Shown here piece after piece: positions 1 to 11,571 of a stretch of 64,000 nt of DNA (positions are counted from its first letter, which is position 1; every line of letters begins with the position of its first letter). A program made the translations under genes and the position numbers. The notes under the pieces were generated by a model. It was not told the DNA's origin and made no database searches. It saw only the letters and a list, made by a program, of their open reading frames with translations. Source of the DNA: Viscum album (Eukaryota > Streptophyta > Magnoliopsida > Santalales > Viscaceae); contig OY728128.1 in assembly GCA_963277665.1 (NCBI GenBank), positions 1,867,204,988-1,867,268,987 of the forward strand. Direction: 5' to 3'.

Positions 1-7
1 TGCAGGG

Positions 8-12
8 CTTAC
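8..12. repeat. Target-site duplication, left copy (CTTAC)
   Basis: These five bases immediately precede the TG of the 5' LTR and are identical to the five bases after the 3' LTR. This is the 5-bp signature of retroviral-type integration. Confidence 0.92.
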
Positions 13-539
13 TGTCACACCCAGTCTTCAAGTTGTGGCATGTCTCTAATTTTTATGTTTTATCTTAAAATTTTATCTTCTTCAAATGGTTATTTCTATT
101 ATTATTTTTAAATATGTATGAAGTGTGGGACGAGCCCAATGGGGGTTTGCACTCTTGCACTGATAATTGAGCATTTTGTCATTGAAAACATTTAGTGCGC
201 CACTGTCGAAGCTGGGCGGCCACGCCTAGGCTGCCGTGCGTCCTCGACAGGTTCTCCGTGCACCTGCCCGACGTTCAGAAAATTAAATTAAATGAATTAT
301 TATTGAATAAAATTAAATGAGTGATAAAATAAAAATAAGATTAAAACAAGAAGATTTCACTGATAATGATAGTATTAATATTTGAGGATAATTTTAATTA
401 TTATTGAGTGTTATTATTATGTATATTAGGGATGGAAAATAAGTTTTTTTATCACCCTTGTTTATTTTTTTAATATTATTATTTGATTTTGTTTTATAAT
501 TATTATTGTTTTTTTATTTGATTTTTTTTACCCCTTGTT

Positions 540-1150
540 AGGATTTGGCCGCGCCTCTCTTCCCCCACCCCCTCTTTTTTTTCTTTCTTCACCCGCGGCC
601 GTACTCCCCTCTACTCCCCCTTGCCCAAGCAACATGCGCTGCTCATCAGCACCTCCTTCCCCTTCGAAACCACCACACCTTCCCTCCTCCTCTCCCCCCC
701 GGCTCGTCGCACCAACCCCCTCCTCCTGGTACCCCCTGTTGTGCCACACCCTCTTCCCCCTGCTGTCCCTCTCAGGCAGAGCATCCCCCTTTTTTCTTCT
801 TATTTTTTTTATTCATACTGAAACACCCCCGTTTCTCTTCCCCCTTAGCGCCACCGACCTGCCTTACCCTCCTTGTCCCTTTGCTATCGCACACCCCTCT
901 CCTCCTACCCATTGTGCTGCACCAAAATTGAGCTGCCAAACCATCCCTCTGACCCGCACCTCCCTCCCACTTCTCGCACCATCCACTACTGCCCCCACGA
1001 ACCCCCACGCTTGTTCAGTCGAGCCCCTGGTGAAGAGATTCACCGAACTAGCTGGCCTCCTCTTTCTGGTAGCCCCGACCGCTACATTGTCTCCCTTTTC
1101 CCGGCGACCCGGCACGACCTGCCCCTTCTTTGTCCGGTGCAAAAACACCC
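540..1150 (+). other. Pyrimidine-rich block in the 5' LTR, possible transcribed leader
   Basis: About 600 bp dominated by C and T on the + strand, directly after an AT-rich stretch that includes a weak TATA-like TTTTATAATT near 491-503. The same block recurs in the 3' LTR at about 6750-7350. CT-rich leaders just after the transcription start are common in plant LTRs, so the R/U5 leader may begin near here. No start site can be fixed from sequence alone. Overlapping open frames here simply reflect a lack of A in the strand. Confidence 0.5.
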
Positions 1151-2404
1151 GGGTTATGTCTTCCTCTCCTTATTATTTTTATTTTGTTTTGCATTTGGTT
1201 GTTTTTTTCCGTGGGAAAATGATATGCTTTTCTGGTTTTAACTTTAATTTTTTTCAGTTTGAATTCATGTTGCGGGTTCACATTACGTTCTTTCTGGTGA
1301 GAACGACAAACGATTGATGTTTCGTACCGAGTGTTCGGGGATTTGACGCCGAGGTAAGTGGTTCTGCTCATAATTATTGTCTGATGAATTTATTTGCATG
1401 TTTAATTAATTCAGCATATTCTTTAGTTAGTTTTCTAGGTGTGAAGGGGTATTATTTTATTATCTTGAGATCTCATATGCATTGATTTGTTATTAATGTG
1501 TTTTGGTGATAATAGGGTGATTTTCTGGAAAACCATGTCAAGATGGTTTAGTGTTTTATAAATTGTTAAATTTTTAATTAAATTATATTTTTGGTGCAAA
1601 TCATGTTTTGATAATATTACATTGTGTGTTTGGTTCTAAAGTAGAATTTTAAATAAAACCAAATTTATAGTTAGTGAAAACATTATTGCATTGGTTGTTA
1701 GCACTTGTGTTAAACTACTCAAACTGTTTCTTTTTAATCGGTGGCAGTGGTGTGGATTGAAATCTTGATGTGGCATTGTGTTTGTTTGGTTACGAAAGAA
1801 AGTTTGGTTGGTTCTGTGTGTAAATTCATACTCTTCTCTTCAAAAATTTGTTTATTAAAAATATTAAATGTTTTAATAAATAGTTATTAAGGATGAAAAT
1901 GTTTTAATTGGTTGTGTAAGAAATGGATATTGAGTTTTGGAACATTTTAGTGTGCGTATTATTTCAAATGGATTCTGTGCATGTGAATAGAGGTTTTTGG
2001 TGTGCGTGATTTCTTTCTTGGTTTGAGTATATGATTATGATACGTGACATGAACTTTAAATTACTTGATCACAAACGGGAATCCTAGGTACTAGGTGGGC
2101 GGACTAGACTAGCGTGCTAGTGATACGGGAGTGGCCTCGGCCCAGTTGCATATAGTAGGATTGACGTTTACAACACTAACTAAACATTGGATGATGACTA
2201 CAGACAACTATGGTAGGAGGTGTTTCCCTACTAGTGGCTCGTGCACGGGAATGTGTGATACAGTTCACCGAGACGTGAGGTTCTAGGGTCCCACATCTCG
2301 CTAGTATCTTTAGGGTCTCCCATTTATTGTGCTCTTCCTCTGTTTGCTGCTCACCGTCGGCACACAGTGTGACATAGGGGTTAACAAGAAAAGTGTGTTT
2401 TTCA

Positions 2405-2468
2405 TGTGTACGTGTGTGCGTGTGTTTGTGTGTGTGTGTGCGTGTGTGGGTGTGCATGCGTGTGTGTA
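2405..2468 (+). repeat. GT/GTGC microsatellite in the 5' LTR
   Basis: Imperfect (TG)n run with interspersed CG and GG steps. A homologous but differently sized tract occurs at the same place in the 3' LTR (about 8615-8674), so the tract was already present at insertion and has since changed length. Confidence 0.85.
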
Positions 2469-3084
2469 AGTTAATTTAAGTTGTTTCCCTTTTAGATAAG
2501 TTTCCCCTTAAAACCCATTTTCATTAAAAGTCTTTAAACACTTATTTATCATTATTCGGTTAAATTGAAAATGTATTTGTCTTTTAATAATTATGCGTGG
2601 AACCTTTTCACGGTGGCATCCTAATGGGATTTTAGCTCACACCCTACATACACCCTTTGGTGTATGTAGATTCTGTTTCTTCTACATTCTAGGTTGTGAC
2701 TTCGTGCTCAGTGATGGTGGTTCGGGTTGGAGTTGGTATTTTCATGTAGAGTGGTGTCGATGTGGCCTCTCTTTAGCAGGGTGGTTTGAGTAAGAGTTTT
2801 ATTTTCCACTATCATCTTTTCTTTTTTGTTCTTGGTTCGTGTTGTAGACTTTAAAAATGTTCATAGTTTAAAGACGTGTTTGGTTGTCCTTTTTACAGTT
2901 TCAGTTTATTTATCTGGCTAGTTGTTTTTCTGTCTTTTATTTCAGGTAAAATCATTCCCAATTGTTACATACGATACTCGGGCACTTGTGCCAGCCCGTG
3001 GGGATCGGGAACGCCCTTCGGGCCTTGCCGCGGACCGGGTTGGGCGCCGGGTCAGATTGCGACCTGGCTTGGTTTGTGACAAAA

Positions 3085-3095
3085 TGGTATCAGAG
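3085..3095 (+). other. Primer binding site, initiator-Met tRNA type
   Basis: TGGTATCAGAG, 3 nt downstream of the 5' LTR end, is complementary to the 3' end of plant initiator methionine tRNA. It would prime minus-strand DNA synthesis. Confidence 0.92.
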
Positions 3096-6000
3096 GGCAA
3101 GGTTTTCTCTCTTGGGTCTTTTTCTTTTGGGATAGAGTCACGGTAGACTTGAGTTAAAGTTGTCGGAACTCGACGTCCTGGCTACGAGTAAGGTGCCTGG
3201 CTAGCACAACTTGTTGCGGGATTCAAGTTACCAAAGTATGATAAGGGATGTTTGAGTTTTTGGTCCTCGCGGTTAATCATGTCTAAGGGGAATGAAAAGG
3301 GAGTAAGGTCAGTTGTCTTAGTGAGCTCGCAAGGTCTGGAAAGCCTTGTAGAGCTGGGGACATTGTCCTAAAAAACTCTCCGTGGCCAATGGCGTGATTG
3401 GCATATGGACACCAACCATATTCTCCAATCACCAGCTGACACTAGTTTCCTCCTGCGTTGTATCTCGTCTCTTTGTTTTGGATTCGTAGAAATTTAGGTT
3501 TTAAGTAAAAAAAAATATGTTTTGGTCTTGGAAAATGTTTTGAGAAATGTTTTTAAATAAAGCACATTAAAATGAAAATTAAATAGTGTGTGAGGTATGA
3601 AAAGTGTGGGTTGGATGTTTGGTTATAAAAAGTGGAATGGTTTGTTTTTGACCCTTGGTGTTCTCGTGGGAAACCACATGCATGATTGTATATGGGAAAA
3701 AGAAAAGGTTAATTGCAGGAGTGGATGAGTGCTTCGATGGACATGAATTAGGTGCTAGTGCGGCACGAGAACATGCATGTGCGAGGCTCATGGGACTCCA
3801 TTGGTGTTTGTGCAACCCACTAGGTTTTTTTATTTTCAAAATGTTTTGTTAATGGAAAGAAGAAATTCGGTGTTTTAGTAACCGGTGGTTGTGTGGCGTG
3901 TCTTTGTGTTTTGGAAATGTTGTGTGTTAAGAGTTTTGAGCCGAGGATCCTTTTTGACTGATTTTTGTCTTGAGTTTTAATTTTTTTTGGTCTGTTGGTG
4001 TGAAAGCAGGTGGTTAATGGTCTCTTTTGAAAAGTGCTTCAGGAATACATTTTAGTGGTTCCCCCTGCACGTTTGGTGTTTGCTTGTTGTATGTCTTGAC
4101 CGTTGGACCAGTTTGGTTGGGTCCATGGTTCCTTTCTTGACTAGTGTATGCCCCCCCATAAAGCATTGACATGTGATTGATGTGCGGCCATAGATAGTTC
4201 ACCGTTGGCTGACCTTCCAGTTGATTAATGTAAGGGCTCTTACTTTTGTGTGATAGTGCTAAGTCTTTTCCTTTCTCTTTTCAGTTATGTAGATCCTCTC
4301 ACAGTGGGGTGACATATGCGAGGGGAACTGAAGGGTGTTTCGGTCCTTTTGAGTGTCTCAACCTGTCGGGTATGAAGATTGACGTCATCATGTTTGAATG
4401 TTCCCCCTGGAAACGGCGAAAGGAAATATAGAAAGGAAGGGTGAAGGAGGTTCAGAATTTTCAGTTTGACCAGTGTCTTGAAGGTCGTTGTAGTATTTAC
4501 ATCGGCTTCATGGGTCATGTTCGGTGACGTCTTGCAGCGTGAGGTCCCTTTGATAGTCAACGATGGTTTGGAAGTGATAAAGGAGACTCTACTGGGGGAA
4601 ATGTGGAAGCAACACAATGTTGTTGGTGCGGTCTATTGTTCTAAATGAAATCTGGTCTTTGGTTTGTTTCGCTTATAAAAAGGGTTCGTGTTAGGCCACT
4701 AGTTTGGCAGACCCAGTCGTATGAGGCTGCTATGGTCATTTTCAAGAATCAAGTGGTGTTCCAGATGTGGTTTAAAGTCCTTCTCAGTGTAATGTTCCCC
4801 TCGACAACAATGGTCATGTTCAGTTGACGATTGGTGATGTCGTGTTCTCATTCAGTGTGACAAACGGTGATGTGCATGTACCATTTCAACTCTAGTGTTG
4901 GTGAATGTTCCGCTTATGATCAGTCAGATGCTATAATGTGTTTGTGTTTGATGGTGTTGCCTCTAGTGCAATATGATTGCGTGTGGCACCAAAATGAGAA
5001 GCTCCGCTCAGGAGACTTCAATGCATGACTGCGAGGCAGAAGATGCTTCAAACATCATGGCTCCAGCCATAGGCCTCGAAGTGAAACCGGTGCGTGTTCA
5101 GGAACCCCATGAGTGTATGGGACCTCAACATTATTTCTGTCACCAGTGTTAAAAGTAGAGGCAGTTTAAAATATTTCTAAGGCTGTTTCGCTCTGAATGA
5201 GTCGTCTAGTTGCATAAGGTTTTCGTGACCATGTGGAGGCGTGTTCGTCTCGTTGCCATAAAGTCTTGGGGATTGCATCCCATTGGATACAATCGTTTTA
5301 GTGGTCCTTATGGGAGTTTGTTGAGTAAATCATTCTCAAATATGAATAATGCTCATCCAGGAATGTGGAAATTCTTATTTGTCTTGGGTCATGCTTTTGA
5401 CGCCCGGTAGTCGGGCCCCTCCCTCCCTGCCCCTTGTGGTGGGGTGTTTGTTCACCATCGAATATTTTTCAATGTTCTATATCCTCTGTTAGTTCTAGTG
5501 GTGGCGAGACCCACGATGGGCCTCGCACAAAGATCTCTAAAATAAATCGGTTTTGGGATTTCCTTAAAGGTGGGGAGTCCGCCCGGACCTCCCCATGATG
5601 GTTTTCTAGTCTCTCCTTGGGCGTTGGTAGGTTCTTAATGGTGGGGAGACACACATTGGGTCTTGTAGGAATGTCTCTAGAATGAACCAGTGCTGGACTT
5701 TTCTTTAATGGAGGGGAGTTTGCTCAAACCTCCCCGTGTTGGCTTTCTAGTCTCGTTTCGAGCGCAAGTGAGTTCCTAATGGTGGGGATCCCCTAGGGCC
5801 TCCACATGTTGATCTTTTGCTTCTGTTTTCACATATGGCTTGGTGATAAGTGATAAGAGTGTTCCTTGGACGTGGTCTGACCGTTTCTGTTGATTCTAGC
5901 TAAATGGTGTTGTTTCGGTTTAATAGTGCTTGAGGTTTTTCACCTTGTGAAGTTGGTTTTCGTGGGTGCAAGATCTCCCTTCCTTGATTAGTCAACTGCA

Positions 6001-6209
6001 GGCTTTCTAGCTCTTCGGGGTGGGTGACAGATATCAGAAAGTCTTTTTATGAGTTTCTTGAAGTTTTCGCTAAGTCACTTTCTCTAAGAACTATGAATTT
6101 GAATCTTTTCACTTGTTTTCTTAGGAATCCTCTTTGATACTTATGAGGGTGTCATTTATTCGTTGAGTCTCAGCCTTAGTTGTGGCTTTCTAGGGGCATA
6201 AATCTTTAT
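3096..6209 (+). other. Non-coding interior of the LARD-like element
   Basis: There is no gag or pol similarity in any frame that I could read, and every ORF is about 110 codons or shorter. A short ATG frame at 3279-3371 (30 codons, starting MSKGNEKG) sits where a gag start would be expected, and could be a remnant of a gag N-terminus. The right part holds a ~140-bp tandem repeat (see 5501-5860). I see nothing else assignable. Confidence 0.8.
5501..5860 (+). repeat. ~140-bp tandem repeat with PPT-like motifs
   Basis: Unit 1 starts at 5501 (GTGGCGAGAC), unit 2 at 5641 (GTGGGGAGAC) and a partial unit 3 at 5782 (GTGGGGATCC). Each full unit also has a second purine run about 65-70 bp in (AAGGTGGGGAG, ATGGAGGGGAG), followed by CCTCCCC and then TTTCTAGTCTC. 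The phrase TTAATGGTGGGGAGA before unit 2 closely resembles the true polypurine tract at 6210-6221, suggesting the PPT neighbourhood was duplicated inside the element. Confidence 0.8.
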
Positions 6210-6221
6210 GGTGGGGAGAAT
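6210..6221 (+). other. Polypurine tract (plus-strand primer)
   Basis: GGTGGGGAGAAT lies directly against the TGTCACACCC start of the 3' LTR, which is the expected position and composition for the RNase H-resistant plus-strand primer. Confidence 0.9.
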
Positions 6222-9200
6222 TGTCACACCCGGTCTTCACGTTGTGGCATGTTTCTAATTTTTCTATTTTATCTTAAAATTTTATCTACTTCAAATGGAT
6301 ATTTCTATTTTTATTTATGAATATGTATGAAGTGCGGGCCGAGACCAACGGGGGTTTTTCACTCATTCACTGATAATTGAGCATTTTGTCATTGGAAACT
6401 TTTTGTGTACCGCTGTTGAAGCCGGGCGGCCTCACCTAGGCTGCCACGCGTCCTCACCGGGTTCTCCATGAACATGCCCAATGTTCAGAAAATAAAATGA
6501 AATGAATTATTAATGAATAAAATTAAATGAGTGATACAATAAAAATAAGATAAAAACAAGACGATTTCACTAATAATGATAGTATTAATATTTGAGGATT
6601 ATATTAATTATTATTGATTATTATTATTATGTATATTAGGGATGGAAAATAAGTTTTTTTATCACTCTTTTATTATTATTATTATTATTATTTGATTTTG
6701 TTTTATAATTATTATTGTTTTTTTTATTTCATTTTTTTACCCCTTGTTAGGGTTTGGCCGTGCCTCTCTCCCCCCCTCTTTTTTTTCTTTCTTCTCCAGC
6801 GGTCGTCCTCCACTCTGCTCCCCCATTCCCAAGCAGTGTGCACCGCTCATCAGCGCCTCCTTCACCATTGAAACCACCACACCTTCCCTCCGCCTCTCCC
6901 CCTTGGCTCGTCGCACCCCCCCCCCTCCTCCTGGTACCCCCTGTTGCACCGCACCCTCTTCCCCCCTGCTATCTCGCTCAACCAGAGCTCCCCCCCCCCT
7001 TTCTTCTTCTTTTTATTTCATTCATGACGCAGCACGCCCATTTCTCTTCCCCCCTTAGTGCCGCTGCCCTTCCTTACCCTCCTCGGCCCTCCGCTATCGC
7101 ACACCCCTCTCCTGTTACCCATTGTACTGCACCGAAATCGAGCCGCCACACCATCCCTCCGACATGCACCTCCCTCCCACTTCTCGCGCCGTCCGCTACT
7201 GCCCCCACTAACCCCCACGCTTGTTCAGCCGAGACCCTGGTGAAGTGATGCACCGAACTAGCCTGCTTCCTCTTTCCGTCAGCCCCGACCGCTGCCTTGT
7301 CTCCCTTTTTCCAGTGACCCGGCACGACCTGCCCCTTCATTGGCTGTCACAAAAACCCCCGAGCTATGTCTTCCTCTCCTTATTATTTTTATTTTCTTTT
7401 GCGTTTGGCTGTTTTTGTTCCAGTGGGTATACGATATGCTTTTTGGATTTTAACATGAATTTTTTTGGGTTTGAATTCATGTTGAGGGTTCCCATTAGGT
7501 CTTTGTGGTGTGAATGACAAGATATTTATGTTTCACACCAAGTGTTCGGGGTTTCGACACCGAGGTAGGTGGTTCCACTCATAATTATTGTATGATGAAT
7601 TTATTTGCATGTTTAATTAATTCAGCATATTATTTAGATAGTTTTCTAGGTGCGTTGGGGTCTCATTTTATTCTATTGAGATCTCATATGCATTGATTTG
7701 TTATTAATGTGTTTTTGTGATATTAGGGTGATTTTCTAAAAACCCATGTCATGCTGGTTTAGTGTTTTATAAATTGTTAAATTTTTAATTAAGTTATATT
7801 TTTGGTGCAAATCATGTTTTGATAATATTACGTCATGTGTTTGGTTCTAAAGTAACATTTTAAATAAAAGCAAATTTATCATTAGTGAAAACATTATTGC
7901 ATTGGTTGTTAGCACATGTGTTAAACTAATCAAACGGTTTCTTTTTAATTGGTGTAAGTGATGTGAATTGAAATATTGATGTGACGTTGTGTGTGTTTGG
8001 TTACGAAAGAAGGTTTGGTTGGTTTTGTTTGTAAATTCATGCTCTGCTCTTCAAAAATTTGTTTATTAAAAATATTTAATGATTTATTAAATAGATATTA
8101 AGGATGCAAGTTGTTTTAATTGGTTTTATAAGAAATGCAGATTGAGTTTTGGAACAATTTAGTGTGCTTATTATTTCAAATGGATTCTGTGCGTGCGAAT
8201 GGTGGTTTTTGGTGTGTGTGATGTCATTATTGGATTGAGTGTGATTATGACACGTGACATGAACATTGAATTACCTGAGCACAAACATGAAACCTGGGTA
8301 CTAGGTGAGAGGACTAGACTAGCGTGTTAGTGATACGGGAGTGGCCTCGGCCAAGTTTCAATAAGCGGGATTGGCGCATACAACACTAACTAAACATTGG
8401 ATGATGACTGGAGACCGCTATTGTAGGAGGTATTTCCCTACCAGTGGCTCGTGCACGGGAATTTGTGATACGGTTCACCGAGACGTGAGGTTCTAGGTTC
8501 CCACTTCTCGATAGTATCTTTATGGTCTATCATGTATTGTGATCTTCCTCTAATTGCTGCTCACCGTCCGCAGACGGTGTGACATTGGGGTTACCAAGAA
8601 AACTGTGTTTTGCATGTGTACGTGTGTGCGGGCGTTTCTGTGTGTGTGTGTGTGGGTGTGTGTGCATGTGTGTAAGTTAATTTAAGTTGTTTACCTTTTT
8701 GAGAAGATTCCCCTTAAAAACTGTTTTCATTAAAAGTTTTTAAACACTTATTGATCATTATTCTGTTAAATTGAAAAAGTATTTGCCTTTTAATAATTTT
8801 GTGTGGAACCTTTTCTCAGTGGCATCCTATTGGGCTTTTAGCTCACACCCTATATACACCCTGGGTGTATGTAGATTCTGTTTCATCTACATTCCTGGTT
8901 GTGACTTCGTGCTCAGTGATGGTGGTTCGGGTTGCAGCTGGTCTTCTCATGCAGAGTGGTGTTGATGTGGCCTTTCTTCTGCCGAGTGGTTTGAATATGA
9001 GTTTTATTTTCTGCTGTCGCCTTTTCTTTTTAGTTCTTGGTTCAAGTTATAGACTTGAAAAAAGTTCATATTTTAAAGAGGTGTTGGTTGTCCTTTTTCC
9101 AGTTTCAGTTTATTTATCTAGCTAGTTTTTTTTCTGACTTTTATTTCGGGTAAAATCGTTCCCACTTGTTACTTACGATACACGTCCACTTGTGCCAGCC

Positions 9201-9285
9201 CGTAGGAATCGGGAATGCCCTTCGGGCCTTGCCGCAGACTGGGTCGGGCACCGGGTCAGATGGCGACCCGGCCTGGTTCGTGACA
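6222..9285 (+). repeat. 3' LTR of the LARD-like element (~3.06 kb)
   Basis: Collinear with 13-3081 over its full length, beginning TGTCACACCC and ending TTCGTGACA. Differences are scattered substitutions and small indels, including a TTA/TTATTA slippage near 6670-6690 and a microsatellite length change near 8615-8674. The pyrimidine-rich block is at about 6750-7350. Its open frames (6744-7058, 6754-7248) do not preserve the frame of the 5' LTR. Confidence 0.93.
8615..8674 (+). repeat. GT microsatellite in the 3' LTR
   Basis: Counterpart of the tract at 2405-2468, with a longer pure TG core and one extra GC-rich interruption. Confidence 0.8.
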
Positions 9286-9290
9286 CTTAC
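9286..9290. repeat. Target-site duplication, right copy (CTTAC)
   Basis: Identical to 8-12. The pre-insertion sequence would have run from the first bases of the window through CTTAC into TCTAGGCG at 9291. Confidence 0.92.
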
Positions 9291-9524
9291 TCTAGGCGCT
9301 GGGCCTTATCATAGAAGTCTTAGAATCCACCGGGATAATTATGGTTAATGGGGGATGGAAATAGTTATGTTGTTACATTTCCCACACACATTGAGAGTAT
9401 TTTATCTCGAGTATGTGACATATCAAATGATAAGGGGACATCATTCCTCTGTGCGACAAAGTCTATGATGAACTTGTTAGGCCTCTTCTTACACATGAAG
9501 AGGTATGCAATACTAATCTTCTAG

Positions 9525-9860
9525 GTGGTCGATTTGAACTGGTAATGAAACTATCTACAGAGGTCTGCCCAGCCAGAAAGTGAGCAGATGGGTAGCTGGT
9601 TGTACCATACAAACATAGGCCCTTCCAATGTCTGTATGAAACATCGGAGTTTGGAATCCTCTTGTTGTCCTGGAGTTCCCATCATTGGTCCACACCTCGA
9701 GATGAAGTGGTCCAAATGCATCAGTGGGTCCCTCATCTAGATAACGGGGGAGATGATGGGATTCCAAAAACCCTTGGGTGCTAGCATATCGTCAACCCAC
9801 ACCGGATATGGATTTACATCAATTGAGATTGCCACCTGTTGAATTTCCATCATTTCAAAG
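9525..9860 (-). pseudogene. Gag core relic (Ty3/gypsy Retrotrans_gag type)
   Basis: Read on the minus strand, the segment gives phrases typical of the plant gypsy gag core: DPLMHLDHF (family: DP.dHL..F), then LEGPMFVWYNQLP (family: L.G.A..WYN.LP), then SGWADLCR followed in frame by FHYQFKS (family: SW..L...F..QF). Stops interrupt the frame just before the DPLMH phrase, after DLCR, and about nine residues later, so this is a dead copy. Gag would form the cytoplasmic virus-like particle. The coding direction is opposite to the LARD-like element, which is inserted just downstream of this core. A second overlapping minus frame (9555-9767) is a shadow. Confidence 0.75.
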
Positions 9861-11571
9861 CGAGCAATGGGGACTTCCATTAGATCATCTAGGCGTGTTC
9901 ATGTCTTGATGAGGGTCCCAGACCACTAGTGCATTAGTGGGTTCTTTAGGATGATATGCAGGCCCGGTGTCTCATGGAGTGGCTGGTGGGATGACTTGTG
10001 GAGAGGCTGGGGGAACCTTAGTTGGTTCACGATGATTATAATGCTACTCATTTGGATTTGGTGACACATACCGCACATGTTTTCTATATTCTCTGTACTC
10101 TTTTCTATCTATGTGGTAAATATGGACATGTCCACCTGGGGGAATCTCATCATGTAGAAATTGTGCCTACCCCTACTGCCCTAGTTAAGGATCACCGTAG
10201 ACCGGCTGCTGCTCCGTGGTGCATTTAGCAAGGAGGACATCAACCATATTCTTATGCTCTACAATCTTTTAGAACAACGCAGCCTTTTTAGGTTCACATT
10301 CTCTCTTCTAGACTGATCCTGAAAGGTCAGAGGGTTTGACAGCTCCATGGTGCTCTTTTCTCTTATTTGGATTCGGACTAAGGACTAATGCCTCAGTGGG
10401 AACATAAATACCTTGTAGATTTATCTTCTAATGAGTAAACTTTCCCAAAAGATCAAATAGTTTTGGAACTTTTCCAGGGGGTATGTCCTCATCACAGTGC
10501 TCTAAATCACTCTCCCCCTCTAATAGATTAGCCATGTTGACCACAACTCTACCTAGAGGCATATCCTCAATATTTCCTGAAAAGATGGGTTGGCGACGGA
10601 TAGATCAGAAATGGAGGGCATCATAATACCCCCAATCATGGACTAGAACTTGGGGGGATCCCTCCTTGATAATATTTAGAGCACTTTGAAGCTCAAAATT
10701 CATCATTTTTGGAGGGTTTGATGGCGACCGAGCGAATCAGGGTTTTGGGCCACAGAGAGTGTGCCCAAATAAAAAAAAGAATTATTGACTATGGTCTTTG
10801 AATTGTGCCTAACACATGTGTCAATCCACTCATTGATGATCAAGATGAAATTGTGTCTCCTAGAGGTTTTAGTGAAAATACCTGACTTCCTCCTAGGTGA
10901 GTGATTTCGGCGAACTGAAATTCGGTGCTACAACTGGACAAAAAATCTCCGGGAAATAGTCTGCCACAAAAATATCCCACAAGATCTATGGCTCAGACTT
11001 AGGTCTATGCCCTTGGTGTCTCCAATAATAATGTGGAGGTGGATCGGGAACCTGTAGTAGTAATGAAGTAGACTGCTGAGATGGTATGCACGCCAGTGGA
11101 GAATACTACGAACGGGCTGACAGCCTACCACATCTTGGGTTGTCCTGCGATGAATGCAATGACTTGGCTACCACATCTCGATAAGACAAGCTCGCAACAA
11201 AAGTTTCTAGCATGAGGGTGTAGTTACTGATGGTGGGTCCGGCTACTTTTCATGTTTATCATTCCCCAGAACAACTCTTCATGATCTCTAGTCAAAGCAG
11301 ATAATTACCATGTGGACTATAGAGAGGATTTATCATCCAGGCCCTATGAAGGGGAAAAATATTCCACCTCCAAGATATATATGTAGAGGGACGTTGGAAT
11401 CTAGCGGACATCACATTCTAGAAGGATGAGGCTGATGCACCTCTTTCCTACCACAACCCATGACATAGGGGATCTAGGTGACTGTTCAATTGCTGAGTCA
11501 CATTCCACCTCTTAATCTGAGCTGCAGAAAAGCTTAATTACACAATGAATCTCTTCAACACACTTTCAATG
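9861..11571 (-). other. Upstream gag region, degraded, no assignable gene
   Basis: Minus-strand reading directly upstream of the gag core stays partly open (a phrase ending in DVNPYPVWVDDMLAPKGF near 9.76-9.84 kb) and is probably the gag N-terminal part. Farther right I see no recognisable domain, and short frames of 60-70 codons on both strands are not supported by any motif. Confidence 0.4.

Larger units (their letters stand above)
13..3081 (+). repeat. 5' LTR of the LARD-like element (~3.07 kb)
   Basis: Starts TGTCACACCC and ends TTTGTGACA. Its whole length is matched by 6222-9285. In order it contains an AT-rich upstream part (1-530), a very pyrimidine-rich block (about 540-1150), a mixed part, a GT microsatellite (~2405-2468) and a GC-rich 3' end (about 2985-3075). 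An ORF of 260 codons (535-1317) falls in the pyrimidine-rich block, but its frame is not kept in the other LTR, so I treat it as non-coding. Confidence 0.93.
13..9285 (+). mobile_element. Complete non-autonomous LTR retrotransposon (LARD-like)
   Basis: Two long direct repeats (13-3081 and 6222-9285) begin TGTCACACCC and end GTGACA, so each LTR has the short inverted termini TGTCAC/GTGACA. A primer site matching the 3' end of initiator-Met tRNA starts 3 nt after the 5' LTR. A purine tract abuts the 3' LTR, and CTTAC flanks the whole unit on both sides. The 3.1-kb interior has no open frame above about 110 codons and no gag, protease, RT or integrase motif that I could find. Long LTRs with a long non-coding interior fit the class called large retrotransposon derivatives (LARDs), which are mobilised in trans. 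Parentage is probably Ty3/gypsy, judging by TGTCAC ends, 5-bp duplication and Met primer, but without pol this is inference. Hand comparison of the last ~141 bp of the two LTRs gives about 18 differences, so the insertion is not recent. Confidence 0.93.

Noticed and set aside
535..1317. 260-codon + strand ORF in the 5' LTR
   Set aside because: Pyrimidine-rich sequence with few A-containing stops; the homologous region of the 3' LTR has frameshifts that break it and opens different frames; no domain.
3085..3095. tRNA gene fragment
   Set aside because: Only 11 nt match the 3' end of initiator-Met tRNA, at the position of a retrotransposon primer site; there is no cloverleaf.
6754..7248. 164-codon + strand ORF in the 3' LTR
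   Set aside because: Same pyrimidine-rich block; the frame is not shared along its length with the 5' LTR copy, so there is no sign of protein constraint.
9551..9767. Second minus frame over the gag core (70 codons)
   Set aside because: It is the shifted shadow of the frame that gives the gag phrases.
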